Position numbers and translations under genes: made by a program
Source: CAZFLM01 sp964519955
GTDB lineage: Bacteria > Armatimonadota > Chthonomonadetes > Chthonomonadales > CAJBBX01
Length of the DNA stretch: 64,000 nt
Assembly (NCBI GenBank): GCA_964519955.1
Contig: CAZFLM010000016.1
Location: 33,284-97,283 of the forward strand
Reading direction: 5' to 3'
Part shown: piece by piece, positions 29,895-38,430 of the stretch
Position numbering within the stretch: position 1 is the first letter of the stretch
Layout: each line of letters opens with the position of its first letter
The notes under the pieces: generated by a model
Told to the model about the DNA's origin: nothing
Database searches by the model: none
What the model saw: the letters and a program-made list of their open reading frames with translations, nothing else

Positions 29895-32456
29895 ATGAGA
29901 CTGCTCGCATTCGCCGCGATGCTGTGCCTGGCCGGTCCGGCGCTGGCCGACAACCCGCACGACGGCTACATGCAGTGGATGCCCTGTGGCGTGCTAGTGG
30001 AGCATGACGCCGCGTCGGCGCGCGCCTTCCACTACCAGGCCGACGGGCGCAGCGACGCGTTCACCGTGCACCCGCGCCGCACCCGCTTCGACGTGCCGCG
30101 CGGCCAGATCGTCCTCGTCACCACGAGCATCAAGCCCGGCACGCGCGAGGCGAAGGTCGAGGGGCAGAGCATCGGCAAGCTCGGCCTGGTCACTTTCCTG
30201 CCCGTGGCGCTGACGCAGGGCAAGGCCGACGTGCGCGTGGAGATCGCCGGCAGCCAGACGAAGGCTGGGCAGCCGAGCGCCCCCTTCAAGGTCCGCGTGT
30301 ACTACACGAACGACGCGTGGCGGCTCGGGCGCACGCTGGACGGCAACCTCGCGGACATCCACGCGGAGCCCGGCGATGCCGTCTCGCTGCTCTACCGCGA
30401 CGGCGTCATCCGCTTCTTCGAGGGGCAGTTGGCCAAGGCGCGCGGGTGCTTCCGCGTCGGCGAAGGCGAGGCGTCCCAGAAGGCCGAGGTGGCCCGCCTC
30501 TTCGCGCGCTTCGACCGGTGGGTGGGCGCCACATCCGAGGCTCAGCGCGTCAGGACGGGGCCGGGGTGCTACAGGCTCGGGCTCTACTGCATGGTGAACG
30601 GATTCTGGGAGCTGGCGGCGGAGAGCTTCCGGCGCGCGGCCGCACTGATGCCCAGGAACCCGGACGCGTGGTACATGCTCGCCGACGCCCTCAGCTACCG
30701 CGACTCGGACCTCGACCAGAACATGGCGCGCATCGTGCCGTACTACCGCAAGGCCGCCGACCTCTACCCGCGCACGAACTCGAACACCTACCGCAACTTC
30801 GTCGGCTTCTTCCGCAAGTTCCGCGTGAAGGATGGCGACAAGGAGACGGTGCTCACCATGACGGACGAGCAGATGGCCCGCGCGAGGAAGACGTGGGAGT
30901 GGTGCTCGGCCATCTTGGAGGCGGCGTCGCGCGGCAGCCTGCGCATGGTGAACACGTACAGGGTGTTCGACCGCGAGTTCGACAACACGCGCCACTTCGA
31001 CCCACGCCCGTTCGAGGGCCTCTTCCAGCGCGGCACGGTCGATGCGTTCATGAAGATGGCGGGCTGGGGCGCCTCCGACTGCCTCGGCCATGATTGCGGC
31101 CCCAGCCGTTCCGCACCGATCAACATCGGCATCCGCGAGTGGGACGTCATGCTGCACGAGTGGAACCACTCCCTCGACTGGGCCATGCTGTGCGACGAGC
31201 TGGGCGTGGGCGTACCGGTCACGCACTCGTCCGACTGGTGCGGCTTCCAGCCGATCCCCAGCATGGGCATGGGCCACCACTCGTGCAACCGCTACTACAT
31301 GACGCCCGGCATGTACCGCTTCGTCCGAGGCTCCGATCCTGCCACAACGCCCTACGTCGACGAGTGGATCGTGAGCCCGCCGAAGGAGCTGCTGGCGGCC
31401 GTCGAGAAGCCGGACGACGCGTTCACGCAGAACGTCCGTGCCGCCGTCGAGGCGGTCAAGCCGCCGGCCAAGGTGGTCGGGATGCGCCCCTGGAACATCG
31501 GCGGCTACATGGACCTGAGACAGACTTGGGCGACCCAAACGCTGCCGGCCAACGCCTACGCCTTCGCACAGACCTACGTGTTCACGCCCAAGCAGCAGAA
31601 GGTGCGCATGTGGCTGGGCGCCGATGACAACGTGCGCGCGTGGCTCAACGGCCGGCTCGTGCACAAGGGGCTCTACTGGGCGGTCGTCAACTTCCAGGAG
31701 GCGCGCGAGAAGGACCAGATCGCCACTGGCATCGTGCTGCGGAAGGGGTGGAACCGCCTCGTGCTGCAGGTGACGAACGCGCAGCACGGCGAGGACTGGA
31801 TCGTGGCGGGGGTGCGCTCCGACCAGTGGGGCTTCTCGGTCCGCTTCTGCGATATCCACAACCAGGCGGTGCCCGGGCTGAAGTGGCGGGCCGCCATGCC
31901 GGAGGGCTACACGGAGCCCGCGGCGCCCGCGCTCACCCCGAAGCGCCCGCGCACCTACTCGTGGGAGACCGTGCGCGACGACTACACCACGCTGTTGCCC
32001 GAGCTAAGCCTCGCCGACCTGCGCGCCATCACGGGCTACCCCACGCTGGCCGCGACCGACGACGTTCTGCTCGATCTGTCAGAGGAGCCCGCTGCCGCGA
32101 AGCTGCAGCCGATCGCCACGTCGGACCCAAAGTCGGTGCGCTTCGACAACCTGCTGAACTGGTACTTCTCGCCGAAGGAGCTGAGCGCGGTCGTCCGCTA
32201 CCGGCGCGGCGCCCAGACCCGCGACCTGCTCCTCTTGTGCCCGGAGGCGTACGAGGCGTTCTTCGCCCTCCTGCCCGTCACGCCCGAGGCCGCCGCCATC
32301 GGCATCAAGCGCCACGCCGACCAGGCCATCGGCTACTTCCTCACGAAGCGCGAGGACAGCCCGAACGGCCGCATCGTGCTGGTCGTCGACACCTACCTGG
32401 GCGCCCACCTGCCCCGTGACGAGGAGGACCTGCTGAGCATCGCCGGGCTGAAGTGA
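29895..32456 (+). CDS. secreted multidomain protein with an HExxH zinc motif
   Basis: 853 residues from ATG 29895 (RBS GGAGGT) with a signal peptide (MRLLAFAAMLCLAGPALA). Domains in order: an N-terminal beta-rich part (about 20-140); TPR-like helices (about 215-290, ELAAESFRRAAALMPRNPDA); a region with HEWNH (His421, Glu422, His425) in DVMLHEWNHSLDWAML, a typical zinc-protease HExxH; and a PA14/GH2-like jelly-roll (about 545-640, VRMWLGADDNVRAWLNGRLV). The last part has no recognised domain. A third zinc ligand is not obvious; the downstream GMGHHSCNRYYM could contribute. Probably a periplasmic or outer-surface metallopeptidase acting on glycoproteins; no precise family is recognised. Confidence 0.75.
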   Translation: MRLLAFAAMLCLAGPALADNPHDGYMQWMPCGVLVEHDAASARAFHYQADGRSDAFTVHPRRTRFDVPRGQIVLVTTSIKPGTREAKVEGQSIGKLGLVTFLPVALTQGKADVRVEIAGSQTKAGQPSAPFKVRVYYTNDAWRLGRTLDGNLADIHAEPGDAVSLLYRDGVIRFFEGQLAKARGCFRVGEGEASQKAEVARLFARFDRWVGATSEAQRVRTGPGCYRLGLYCMVNGFWELAAESFRRAAALMPRNPDAWYMLADALSYRDSDLDQNMARIVPYYRKAADLYPRTNSNTYRNFVGFFRKFRVKDGDKETVLTMTDEQMARARKTWEWCSAILEAASRGSLRMVNTYRVFDREFDNTRHFDPRPFEGLFQRGTVDAFMKMAGWGASDCLGHDCGPSRSAPINIGIREWDVMLHEWNHSLDWAMLCDELGVGVPVTHSSDWCGFQPIPSMGMGHHSCNRYYMTPGMYRFVRGSDPATTPYVDEWIVSPPKELLAAVEKPDDAFTQNVRAAVEAVKPPAKVVGMRPWNIGGYMDLRQTWATQTLPANAYAFAQTYVFTPKQQKVRMWLGADDNVRAWLNGRLVHKGLYWAVVNFQEAREKDQIATGIVLRKGWNRLVLQVTNAQHGEDWIVAGVRSDQWGFSVRFCDIHNQAVPGLKWRAAMPEGYTEPAAPALTPKRPRTYSWETVRDDYTTLLPELSLADLRAITGYPTLAATDDVLLDLSEEPAAAKLQPIATSDPKSVRFDNLLNWYFSPKELSAVVRYRRGAQTRDLLLLCPEAYEAFFALLPVTPEAAAIGIKRHADQAIGYFLTKREDSPNGRIVLVVDTYLGAHLPRDEEDLLSIAGLK

Positions 32457-32459
32457 CAG

Positions 32460-33176
32460 CTAGGCTCCGTCGTCGCCATCCGACCCCATCGGCCGCAGCA
32501 GCCTCTCCTCCTCACCCCTGCCCGCCTCCGCGGGGCGCAGCAGCGCATCGCCAGGCGCAGCGGCTGGCCGCACGAGCGTGCCTGCCTGTCGCTCCTCGGC
32601 CAGCCGCTTCTCCATCCGCTCCGCACACGCCGCGGCAGCCTCCCGAATGCCGGCCTCCAGCGCCGAGCCGCCCGTACCCGTCGAGAGCCATCTGGCGAAC
32701 TCCAGCTCCCGCGGGCCGCCGTGCAACGCGAAGAAGCCCAGCGTGGTCTCGATGAGCAGTGCCTGGTTGGGCCGCGAAGGATCGCAGCGCGAGAGCAGCG
32801 CCTTGAGTGCGACTAGATCGCCATCCTCCCAGGCCCGCGGCGGGGTCGCCCTGTGGAACGCCAAGGCGCAGCAGAGCACATCGAGGAGGGTGTCACGCTC
32901 GCTGCCGCCGAAGCGCATCGCTGCCAGCACGAGCTCGCCAAGCATGCTCGGATCATGGACGGTGCCGGGCGGCAGCGTCATCGGCGCGGCGCGGCTTGCA
33001 AGGAGCATGCCGAAGAGGGCTGCCGCGAGAGCCGGCGCGAGCACGGCAAGCGACGGGGCGACGCCGGGCTTGAGCGCGCGCTCAGCCAGGACCGCCAGCG
33101 CAGCCACGACTACGAGGGCGCACCCAAGCCCCTGCCCGGCCCGCACGCGGCCGGTGCGCGCGAGGGCCTGCCGCAC
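32460..33176 (-). CDS. hypothetical membrane protein
   Basis: 238 residues if started at GTG 33176; the start is uncertain because the frame stays open upstream inside the neighbouring gene and no ATG is near. Two transmembrane segments occur near the N-terminus (CALVVVAALAVLAE and LAVLAPALAAALFGMLLAS). The rest is a cytoplasmic helical domain (SMLGELVLAAMRFGGSERDT, ALLSRCDPSRPNQALLIETT) that resembles HEAT-like repeats by eye. It is third in a minus-strand group with two paralogous membrane proteins. Function unknown. It converges with the metallopeptidase gene with three bases between stops. Confidence 0.62.
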   Translation of the reverse strand: MRQALARTGRVRAGQGLGCALVVVAALAVLAERALKPGVAPSLAVLAPALAAALFGMLLASRAAPMTLPPGTVHDPSMLGELVLAAMRFGGSERDTLLDVLCCALAFHRATPPRAWEDGDLVALKALLSRCDPSRPNQALLIETTLGFFALHGGPRELEFARWLSTGTGGSALEAGIREAAAACAERMEKRLAEERQAGTLVRPAAAPGDALLRPAEAGRGEEERLLRPMGSDGDDGA

Positions 33177-33195
33177 TTCCTGGCTAATGTCGGCC

Positions 33196-33867
33196 TCAGC
33201 GCCGGAGCGACGTCCAGAGCATGTGCGAGACGACGACATACGCGTTGCCCCAGCTATCCTCGCGGAAGAACCGAACCGGTTCGCGCGGCGCGCCGATGAA
33301 CGGGCGCAACACCCATCCCATCTGGATGCCCACGAACCCGTAGATGACGATCCACGCCACCAGCATCCGCCGATGCCGCGGGTCGCGGCGGATGAGCCCG
33401 CGGTAGTCGCGCGCAAGCACGATCTGGCCAGCCGCCGATGCCGCCCCGAACATGGCCGCGTTGAACAGGATCGCCTTCTGGTAGTCCGCGCACGAACCGT
33501 ACCAGAGCAGTGTCACCGGCGCCAACGAGGCCAGGATCACCGTGATGGCCGCCTGGCAGCGAAGCAGCGCCCGCAGCACCAGGTGGAAGTCCGACCGCAG
33601 CCCCACCAGCGAGTACAGCACGAAGAACACAGGCAGGCTCAGGCCGCCGGTGACCATGAGCAGCATCGGCACCTTCAGCGACGAGTACACCACCTGGAGG
33701 ACGCGCCCGCCAGTCACGCCGGCGAACGTGCCCATCGCAGCCCCGTACAGCAGGCCGAACGCGAGCACGATCAGCGCCAGCCGGGCGGGCGTCTCCGCGC
33801 GAGGCCCGGCGCGCTGGTCACCGGCGCCGCGCAGCACGCGATCGGCTTGTCCCAGCAATCCGATCAT
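33196..33867 (-). CDS. membrane protein with WVLRPFIGAP motif (paralogue A)
   Basis: 223 residues with about six hydrophobic helices (LALIVLAFGLLYGAAMGTF, VPMLLMVTGGLSLPVFFVLY, AAITVILASLAPVTLLWYG, MLVAWIVIYGFVGIQMGWVL). The signature GIQMGWVLRPFIGAPREPVR followed by FFRED is almost repeated in the gene immediately upstream (GAQMSWVLRPFIGAPDRPFA, WFRGRE). N-termini are also alike (xxxLDxxLRG). The two are ancient tandem duplicates of a conserved but functionally unknown family. Eight bases separate them. Confidence 0.78.
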   Translation of the reverse strand: MIGLLGQADRVLRGAGDQRAGPRAETPARLALIVLAFGLLYGAAMGTFAGVTGGRVLQVVYSSLKVPMLLMVTGGLSLPVFFVLYSLVGLRSDFHLVLRALLRCQAAITVILASLAPVTLLWYGSCADYQKAILFNAAMFGAASAAGQIVLARDYRGLIRRDPRHRRMLVAWIVIYGFVGIQMGWVLRPFIGAPREPVRFFREDSWGNAYVVVSHMLWTSLRR

Positions 33868-33875
33868 GGCGTGCC

Positions 33876-34739
33876 TCAGGAGAGCAGCGTGCGGATGGTG
33901 TAGAACACCGCCTCGAAGAAGTTGCTCTCGCGTCCGCGGAACCAGGCGAACGGGCGATCAGGCGCCCCGATGAACGGACGCAGAACCCAGCTCATCTGGG
34001 CCCCAACCAGCGCGAACACGATCACCCAGATGCGGAACACCGTCCGCACGCCGCTGCCCACCGTGGTGCCGGGGATGGGCTGCAGGGCGCCGGCAGGTGC
34101 GACCGCAAATGGCAGGACCGGTGGAGGGGGCACTTCCGCCGCACCGGTCGGCGCGGGCACATCCGCAGCAGCCGCCACCTCCGCCTCGGCAGCCATGCGG
34201 TCCGTCGAGGCAGGCGCCTCGAGGGCCGTCGCTTCGAGCGCCAGGTTGAGCCGGTGCAGCGTCTGCAGCAGGAACCGTAGACCGTACGTCCCCGCGATGG
34301 AAAACACCGCGACGTTCAGCAGCAGCATGAAGGGGTAACTCTTCGAGCTGACCGAGAAGAAGGCGACGATCAGCGCAAAACCACCCAAGAGCGAGATGAT
34401 GACCCCCAGAGCCGCCGACAGGAGGCGAAGCAGCGAGAGGGCGGAGAGCCGAGAGCCCACCAGGGCATTGAACACATACAGCGAGGGGAAGGTGACAGCC
34501 AGCGTCAGGAACAGCAGAAGCGGCACCTTGACCATGGCCGCCGCGATCTGCGCGTAGTGCGGCCCGTCCTGGCGAAAGAGCGCAAACAGGGCCATGCACA
34601 TGCCGTAGAACATACCCAGTATGAGGATCCCGATCGAGACGCTCCGTACAGGCAGCTCAATCGTCCCGCGGCGTAGCATCGATGGCTTCGTCGCGTCGCC
34701 GCGCAGGATCTGGTCCAGGTCCCTCAGCCACGTCCACAT
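33876..34739 (-). CDS. membrane protein with WVLRPFIGAP motif (paralogue B)
   Basis: 287 residues from ATG 34739 (MWTWLRDLDQILRGDATKPS). Five or so transmembrane helices (SIGILILGMFYGMCMALFAL, LLLFLTLAVTFPSLYVFNAL, VIISLLGGFALIVAFFSVS, FMLLLNVAVFSIAG) are followed by an Ala/Pro-rich linker of about 60 residues and a last helix with GAQMSWVLRPFIGAP. The linker is absent from paralogue A. First gene of the three-gene membrane group. No catalytic or transporter motif recognised. Confidence 0.8.
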   Translation of the reverse strand: MWTWLRDLDQILRGDATKPSMLRRGTIELPVRSVSIGILILGMFYGMCMALFALFRQDGPHYAQIAAAMVKVPLLLFLTLAVTFPSLYVFNALVGSRLSALSLLRLLSAALGVIISLLGGFALIVAFFSVSSKSYPFMLLLNVAVFSIAGTYGLRFLLQTLHRLNLALEATALEAPASTDRMAAEAEVAAAADVPAPTGAAEVPPPPVLPFAVAPAGALQPIPGTTVGSGVRTVFRIWVIVFALVGAQMSWVLRPFIGAPDRPFAWFRGRESNFFEAVFYTIRTLLS

Positions 34740-34909
34740 CGGTTCACTCCGTTCTCCGGCGGTCGCGATGCGGCAGGCGACCAGGCGCACCGCATCCAGG
34801 GGTACGACGGACTACAGCAGGCGGGCAACATCACTGTGGCGGGCCACTGACGACTCCTGTACGGCGAGACGCAGGCCAAACGTCCCGGGATGCGCGCGAC
34901 GCGCGGCGA

Positions 34910-35917
34910 CTACGGGAAGCTCGCCAGCATCGCCTCGGTCACGCCGTACCGGAGCGGCCGGCCGCCGAGGAACGCCTCGAGGTCGTCCGCCAGCATGTCG
35001 AGCGAGCGAACGACGGAGGAGATGACGCCGCCTGCGCGGTGCGGGGTGAGGTACGCGTTCGGCAGGCTCCGCAGGGGCGAGTCCGCGGGGAGCGGCTCCT
35101 CGTCGAACACGTCCAGCATCGCCACGAGGTCGCCGCGCTCCAGACGCCTGGCCAGCGCGTCCATATCCACGAGCATGGAGCGGCCCACATTCACCAGCAC
35201 GGCGTCCTTCCGCAGCCCCGCCACGGCATCGGCATCGAGTAGGTGCCGCGCCTCCTCGGTGTTGGCGGCGCACAGGACCACAACGTCGGACTCCGCGACG
35301 ATCTCCGGCAGCGACACCAGGCGCGCGCCGAACGGGGCGGCGACTTCGGCCGGGAGGTGCGGATCGTAGGCGCGCAGCTCGACGTGGAACGGCGCCAGCA
35401 GCTCTGCCAGCCGCTGCCCGATGCGCCCGAAGCCGACGATGCCCACGGGCCGTCCGGTCAGCTCGCGCTCCCTGGCGTCGATGTCGGCCGGAAACCGATC
35501 GACCCACGCCTCCATTCCCGCCCGCATCGCGATGTGGTACTCGCTGGTGCGCCGCAGCCCGGCCAACATCAGCGCCAAAGCCATCTCCGCCACCGCCGGC
35601 GACCAGGCGTGCCGCACCTCCGAATGGGCGATGCCGAGACGCAGGCAGCCCGAGGCCATCTGGGCGGTGGTGTTGATCTGCCCGACGAAGCGAAGGTCCG
35701 GAAGCTCGCGCAGCACCTCCTCGCCGAAGACCGGCCACGCCCACATGACTACCGCCTCGGCCCACTCCAGGTCGGGCAGCATCGAGCCGAGGTCGTCGTG
35801 CGAGGTGGTGCGCATCTCGCCCAGCGAGCGGAGACGGTCGAACGAGGCGGTCAGCTCCGGGCGCCAGAAGAACGTCGACGGCAGGTTGACGAGCAAGCGA
35901 ACGGATGGCGTACGCAT
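34910..35917 (-). CDS. D-isomer-specific 2-hydroxyacid dehydrogenase
   Basis: 335 residues. NAD-dependent oxidoreductase of the phosphoglycerate/glyoxylate reductase type. The cofactor motif is VGIVGFGRIGQRLAE (GxGxxG). The catalytic trio is seen as Arg in VNVGRSMLVD, Glu in DVFDEEPLP and His in TPHRAGG, with spacing normal for the family. The N-terminal substrate domain begins VRLLVNLPSTFFWRPEL. The substrate cannot be assigned. It stands alone, with 170 bases of nothing recognisable on its upstream neighbour's side (34740-34909). Confidence 0.88.
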   Translation of the reverse strand: MRTPSVRLLVNLPSTFFWRPELTASFDRLRSLGEMRTTSHDDLGSMLPDLEWAEAVVMWAWPVFGEEVLRELPDLRFVGQINTTAQMASGCLRLGIAHSEVRHAWSPAVAEMALALMLAGLRRTSEYHIAMRAGMEAWVDRFPADIDARERELTGRPVGIVGFGRIGQRLAELLAPFHVELRAYDPHLPAEVAAPFGARLVSLPEIVAESDVVVLCAANTEEARHLLDADAVAGLRKDAVLVNVGRSMLVDMDALARRLERGDLVAMLDVFDEEPLPADSPLRSLPNAYLTPHRAGGVISSVVRSLDMLADDLEAFLGGRPLRYGVTEAMLASFP

Positions 35918-35998
35918 GAGGCCCCCCTCCTTGTCGGCTCAGAGATGCCTGAACCAGTTCGACGCGAGGAAGGGGAACTACTGCAACGGGACCAAAGG

Positions 35999-37732
35999 CT
36001 ATGCGGCCGCCGGCAGCGCCGCAGCCCGTTCCGCCAGCAAGCCCGCCAGTTCGCCGGCAGGCAAGGGAGCGCTGACCAGGTACCCCTGCACCTCGTCGCA
36101 GCCCTGGCTCTCCAGGAAACTGAGCTGGTCTGGGGTCTCGACACCCTCGGCGATGGTCTTCAGTCCCAGCCGATGGGCCATGACGATGATCGATGAGACG
36201 ATGGCCGCGTCCGCCGGGTTATCCGCGAGATCCTTGACGAACGTGCGATCGATCTTGATCGCGTCGATGGGCAGCTCCCGCAGATGGCTGAGCGAGGCGT
36301 ACCCCGTGCCGAAGTCGTCGATGGAGATGCGAACACCCATCTCCCGGATCTCGTCGAGGGCGCGGCGGCCAGCCGAGCCCGCCACCGCGAGCACGGTTTC
36401 GGTCAGCTCCAGCTCGAGGTCGCTCGGATGCAGGCCGCTGTCGTCCAGGGCGCGCACGAGACACTCCTTCAACCCCGGACAGTCGAACTGCCTGCCCGAC
36501 AGGTTGACCGCCACTCGCATGGCCGGAAGCCCCTGGTCCTGCCAGGCCTTGTTCTGAGTGCAGGCAGTGCGGAGCACCCACTCGCCCAGGGGCACGATGA
36601 GGCCGCTGTCCTCGGCCAGGCCCAGGAAGTCGGCCGGTGAGAGCACCTCGTCGCGGTCGGGGCGCTGCCACCGAACCAGCGCCTCGACACCGTGCACGCG
36701 CCCGCTGTCTACGTGCAGTTGCGGCTGATAGTAGACACGGAACTCGCCGCGCTCCAGCGCCAGCCGCAGATCCTGCTCCTTCGTCCGCGACCGCCCGCCT
36801 TGGTCACGGCTGTCCTCACCGTACACCCGGTACGTGTTCCGGCCGTGCTGCTTGGCCAGGTACATCGCACGGTCAGCCTGCCGCGCGAGATCGTGTCCAT
36901 CGACAGCCGGCCCCGGATACAGCGCAACCCCCACGCTCAGGCTAACCGGCAACTCCAGACCGTCGAGCACCAGCGGCGCAGAGACGGCCTGTATCAGCTT
37001 CCGCGCGACCGTCGATGCGTCATGGGCCGACGATAGCCCTTCGAGGATGACCGCGAACTCGTCGCCGCCATGCCGCGTGACGGTGTCGCCGCGGCGCACA
37101 CAGTCGGTCATACGCCGTGCGACGCACCGCAGCACACGGTCGCCGTACTCGTGCCCCCACTCATCGTTGATGAACTTGAAGTGGTCGAGATCGATGAAGA
37201 GCAGCGCCATCGGGACCGCAGAGCGTGATGCCCGCGACATCGCTCGCGGCAGCGCCTCGTCGAAGGCGGCGCGGTTCTGCAGCCCGGTCAGTGTGTCGAG
37301 GCGCGCCATCTTGGCCAGTGCCTCTTCCGCGCGCTTGCGCTCGATGGCGTAACGGATGGCCCTGGCGACGTTGGAGCCATCGCCGCGCCCTTTGACGAGG
37401 AAATCCTGTGCTCCCTCCTGAACCGCGCGAACCGCGAGCCCTTCGTCGTCGAAGCCGCTCAGCACGACAACGGGGACGCTGGGGGCAACCTGAGTCACCT
37501 TGTTTAGAAGGTCGAGCCCCGCTGCATCGGGGAGCGACATGTCGAGGACTATCGCGTCGTAGCGCTCCGTGGCGAGGCACCCGAGCGCTTCGGATAGGCG
37601 GGAGACATGGGCGACGTCAAACTCACCGGTGCCATTGGGCTGCAGGCTGCAGCGCACGTGCAAGGCGTCGCCGGGGTTATCCTCAACGAGTAGGACCGAT
37701 AACGAACGGTCTGCTGACATCGCATGCTCCAA
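35999..37732 (-). CDS. response regulator with GGDEF and EAL domains
   Basis: 577 residues. The receiver domain (1-130) has the acidic pocket VEDNPGD and phospho-acceptor Asp64 in IVLDMSLPD. The diguanylate cyclase domain has an intact active site HGGDEF (222-226) and inhibitory site RRGD five residues earlier. The phosphodiesterase domain keeps EALVRW (350-355), the Asn in AVNLSGRQF, TETVL, DDFGTGYAS (472-480) and KIDRTFVKDL. All catalytic residues for both making and breaking cyclic-di-GMP are therefore present. It lies next to a histidine kinase/Rcp1-like pair, upstream of which twin palindromes occur. Confidence 0.93.
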   Translation of the reverse strand: MEHAMSADRSLSVLLVEDNPGDALHVRCSLQPNGTGEFDVAHVSRLSEALGCLATERYDAIVLDMSLPDAAGLDLLNKVTQVAPSVPVVVLSGFDDEGLAVRAVQEGAQDFLVKGRGDGSNVARAIRYAIERKRAEEALAKMARLDTLTGLQNRAAFDEALPRAMSRASRSAVPMALLFIDLDHFKFINDEWGHEYGDRVLRCVARRMTDCVRRGDTVTRHGGDEFAVILEGLSSAHDASTVARKLIQAVSAPLVLDGLELPVSLSVGVALYPGPAVDGHDLARQADRAMYLAKQHGRNTYRVYGEDSRDQGGRSRTKEQDLRLALERGEFRVYYQPQLHVDSGRVHGVEALVRWQRPDRDEVLSPADFLGLAEDSGLIVPLGEWVLRTACTQNKAWQDQGLPAMRVAVNLSGRQFDCPGLKECLVRALDDSGLHPSDLELELTETVLAVAGSAGRRALDEIREMGVRISIDDFGTGYASLSHLRELPIDAIKIDRTFVKDLADNPADAAIVSSIIVMAHRLGLKTIAEGVETPDQLSFLESQGCDEVQGYLVSAPLPAGELAGLLAERAAALPAAA

Positions 37733-37873
37733 AGCGTCGGAGGACCGTCCGCACCGGCGTGAGCCCGGATCGCGTCACCGCAGGTTTCGGCACCCGTCGG
37801 GCGGGAGGAACTCCGCCGTTGGTCGCGCCACGTCTTTGCCTGCTGGGCGGCAGGCCGCGGACGCGGGTCGCGA

Positions 37874-37920
37874 GCACATGTGCCCACTGGGGAGGAGCCC
37901 GCACATGTGCTGGGGCCGCT
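37874..37920 (-). promoter_or_regulatory. two GCACATGTGC palindromes, 37 bp apart
   Basis: Perfect 10-base palindromes at 37874-37883 and 37911-37920, in the 251-bp space upstream of the RR-GGDEF-EAL gene. A minus-strand TATACG box (near 37930-37925) lies just upstream of them, so a repressor bound at both could block transcription. The spacing is about 3.5 helical turns. The rest of 37733-37983 shows nothing else. Confidence 0.55.
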
Positions 37921-37983
37921 ACCGTATAGTCGGGCCGCGGCACCCCGTTCTCTAGGGGCGCTGGACGTACGGGCGAGCCGCCG

Positions 37984-38430
37984 CTACGCAGAGGGCAGAC
38001 GCACGATCGTCAGCCAGAACTCCTCGACCGACCGGATGACCCGGATGAACTGCTCGAAGTCCACCGGCTTGGTGACGTAGCAGTTGACGTGAAGGTCGTA
38101 GGTCCTCAAGATGTCCTCTTCCGCCTTGGAAGTCGTGAGCACCACGACGGGTACCCGGCGCACCACAGGGTCGGCCTTCATCTCGGAGAGCAGCTCGCGG
38201 CCGTCCTTCCGGGGCAGATTCAGGTCGAGGAGCACGATATCCGGCCTGGGAGCGCCGACGTAAGCCCCGCGCCGCCAGAGGAAGTCCGTGGCGTCGACAC
38301 CGTCCTTGGCGACGTGCAGGTTCACGAGCACCTTGCCCTGCTTCAGCGCCTCGCGGGTGAGTACGACATCGCCGGGGTTGTCCTCGACGAGCAGGATATC
38401 GATGGGCCTCGCGTCATCCTGTGTGACCAC
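37984..38430 (-). CDS. Rcp1-like single-domain response regulator
   Basis: 148 residues from GTG 38430, preceded by GGGGGAG; the start overlaps the kinase gene by 17 bases. The receiver has VEDNPGD, the phospho-acceptor Asp in IVLLDLNLPRKDGRELL, Thr in VVVLTTSKAEEDI and Lys in CYVTKPVDFEQF. The extended loop and the C-terminal VIRSVEEFWLTIVRLP match the Rcp1 family, which serves as phosphorelay partner of phytochrome-type or PAS kinases. No output domain. The overlap with the kinase gene makes them a cognate pair. Confidence 0.92.
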   Translation of the reverse strand: MVTQDDARPIDILLVEDNPGDVVLTREALKQGKVLVNLHVAKDGVDATDFLWRRGAYVGAPRPDIVLLDLNLPRKDGRELLSEMKADPVVRRVPVVVLTTSKAEEDILRTYDLHVNCYVTKPVDFEQFIRVIRSVEEFWLTIVRLPSA

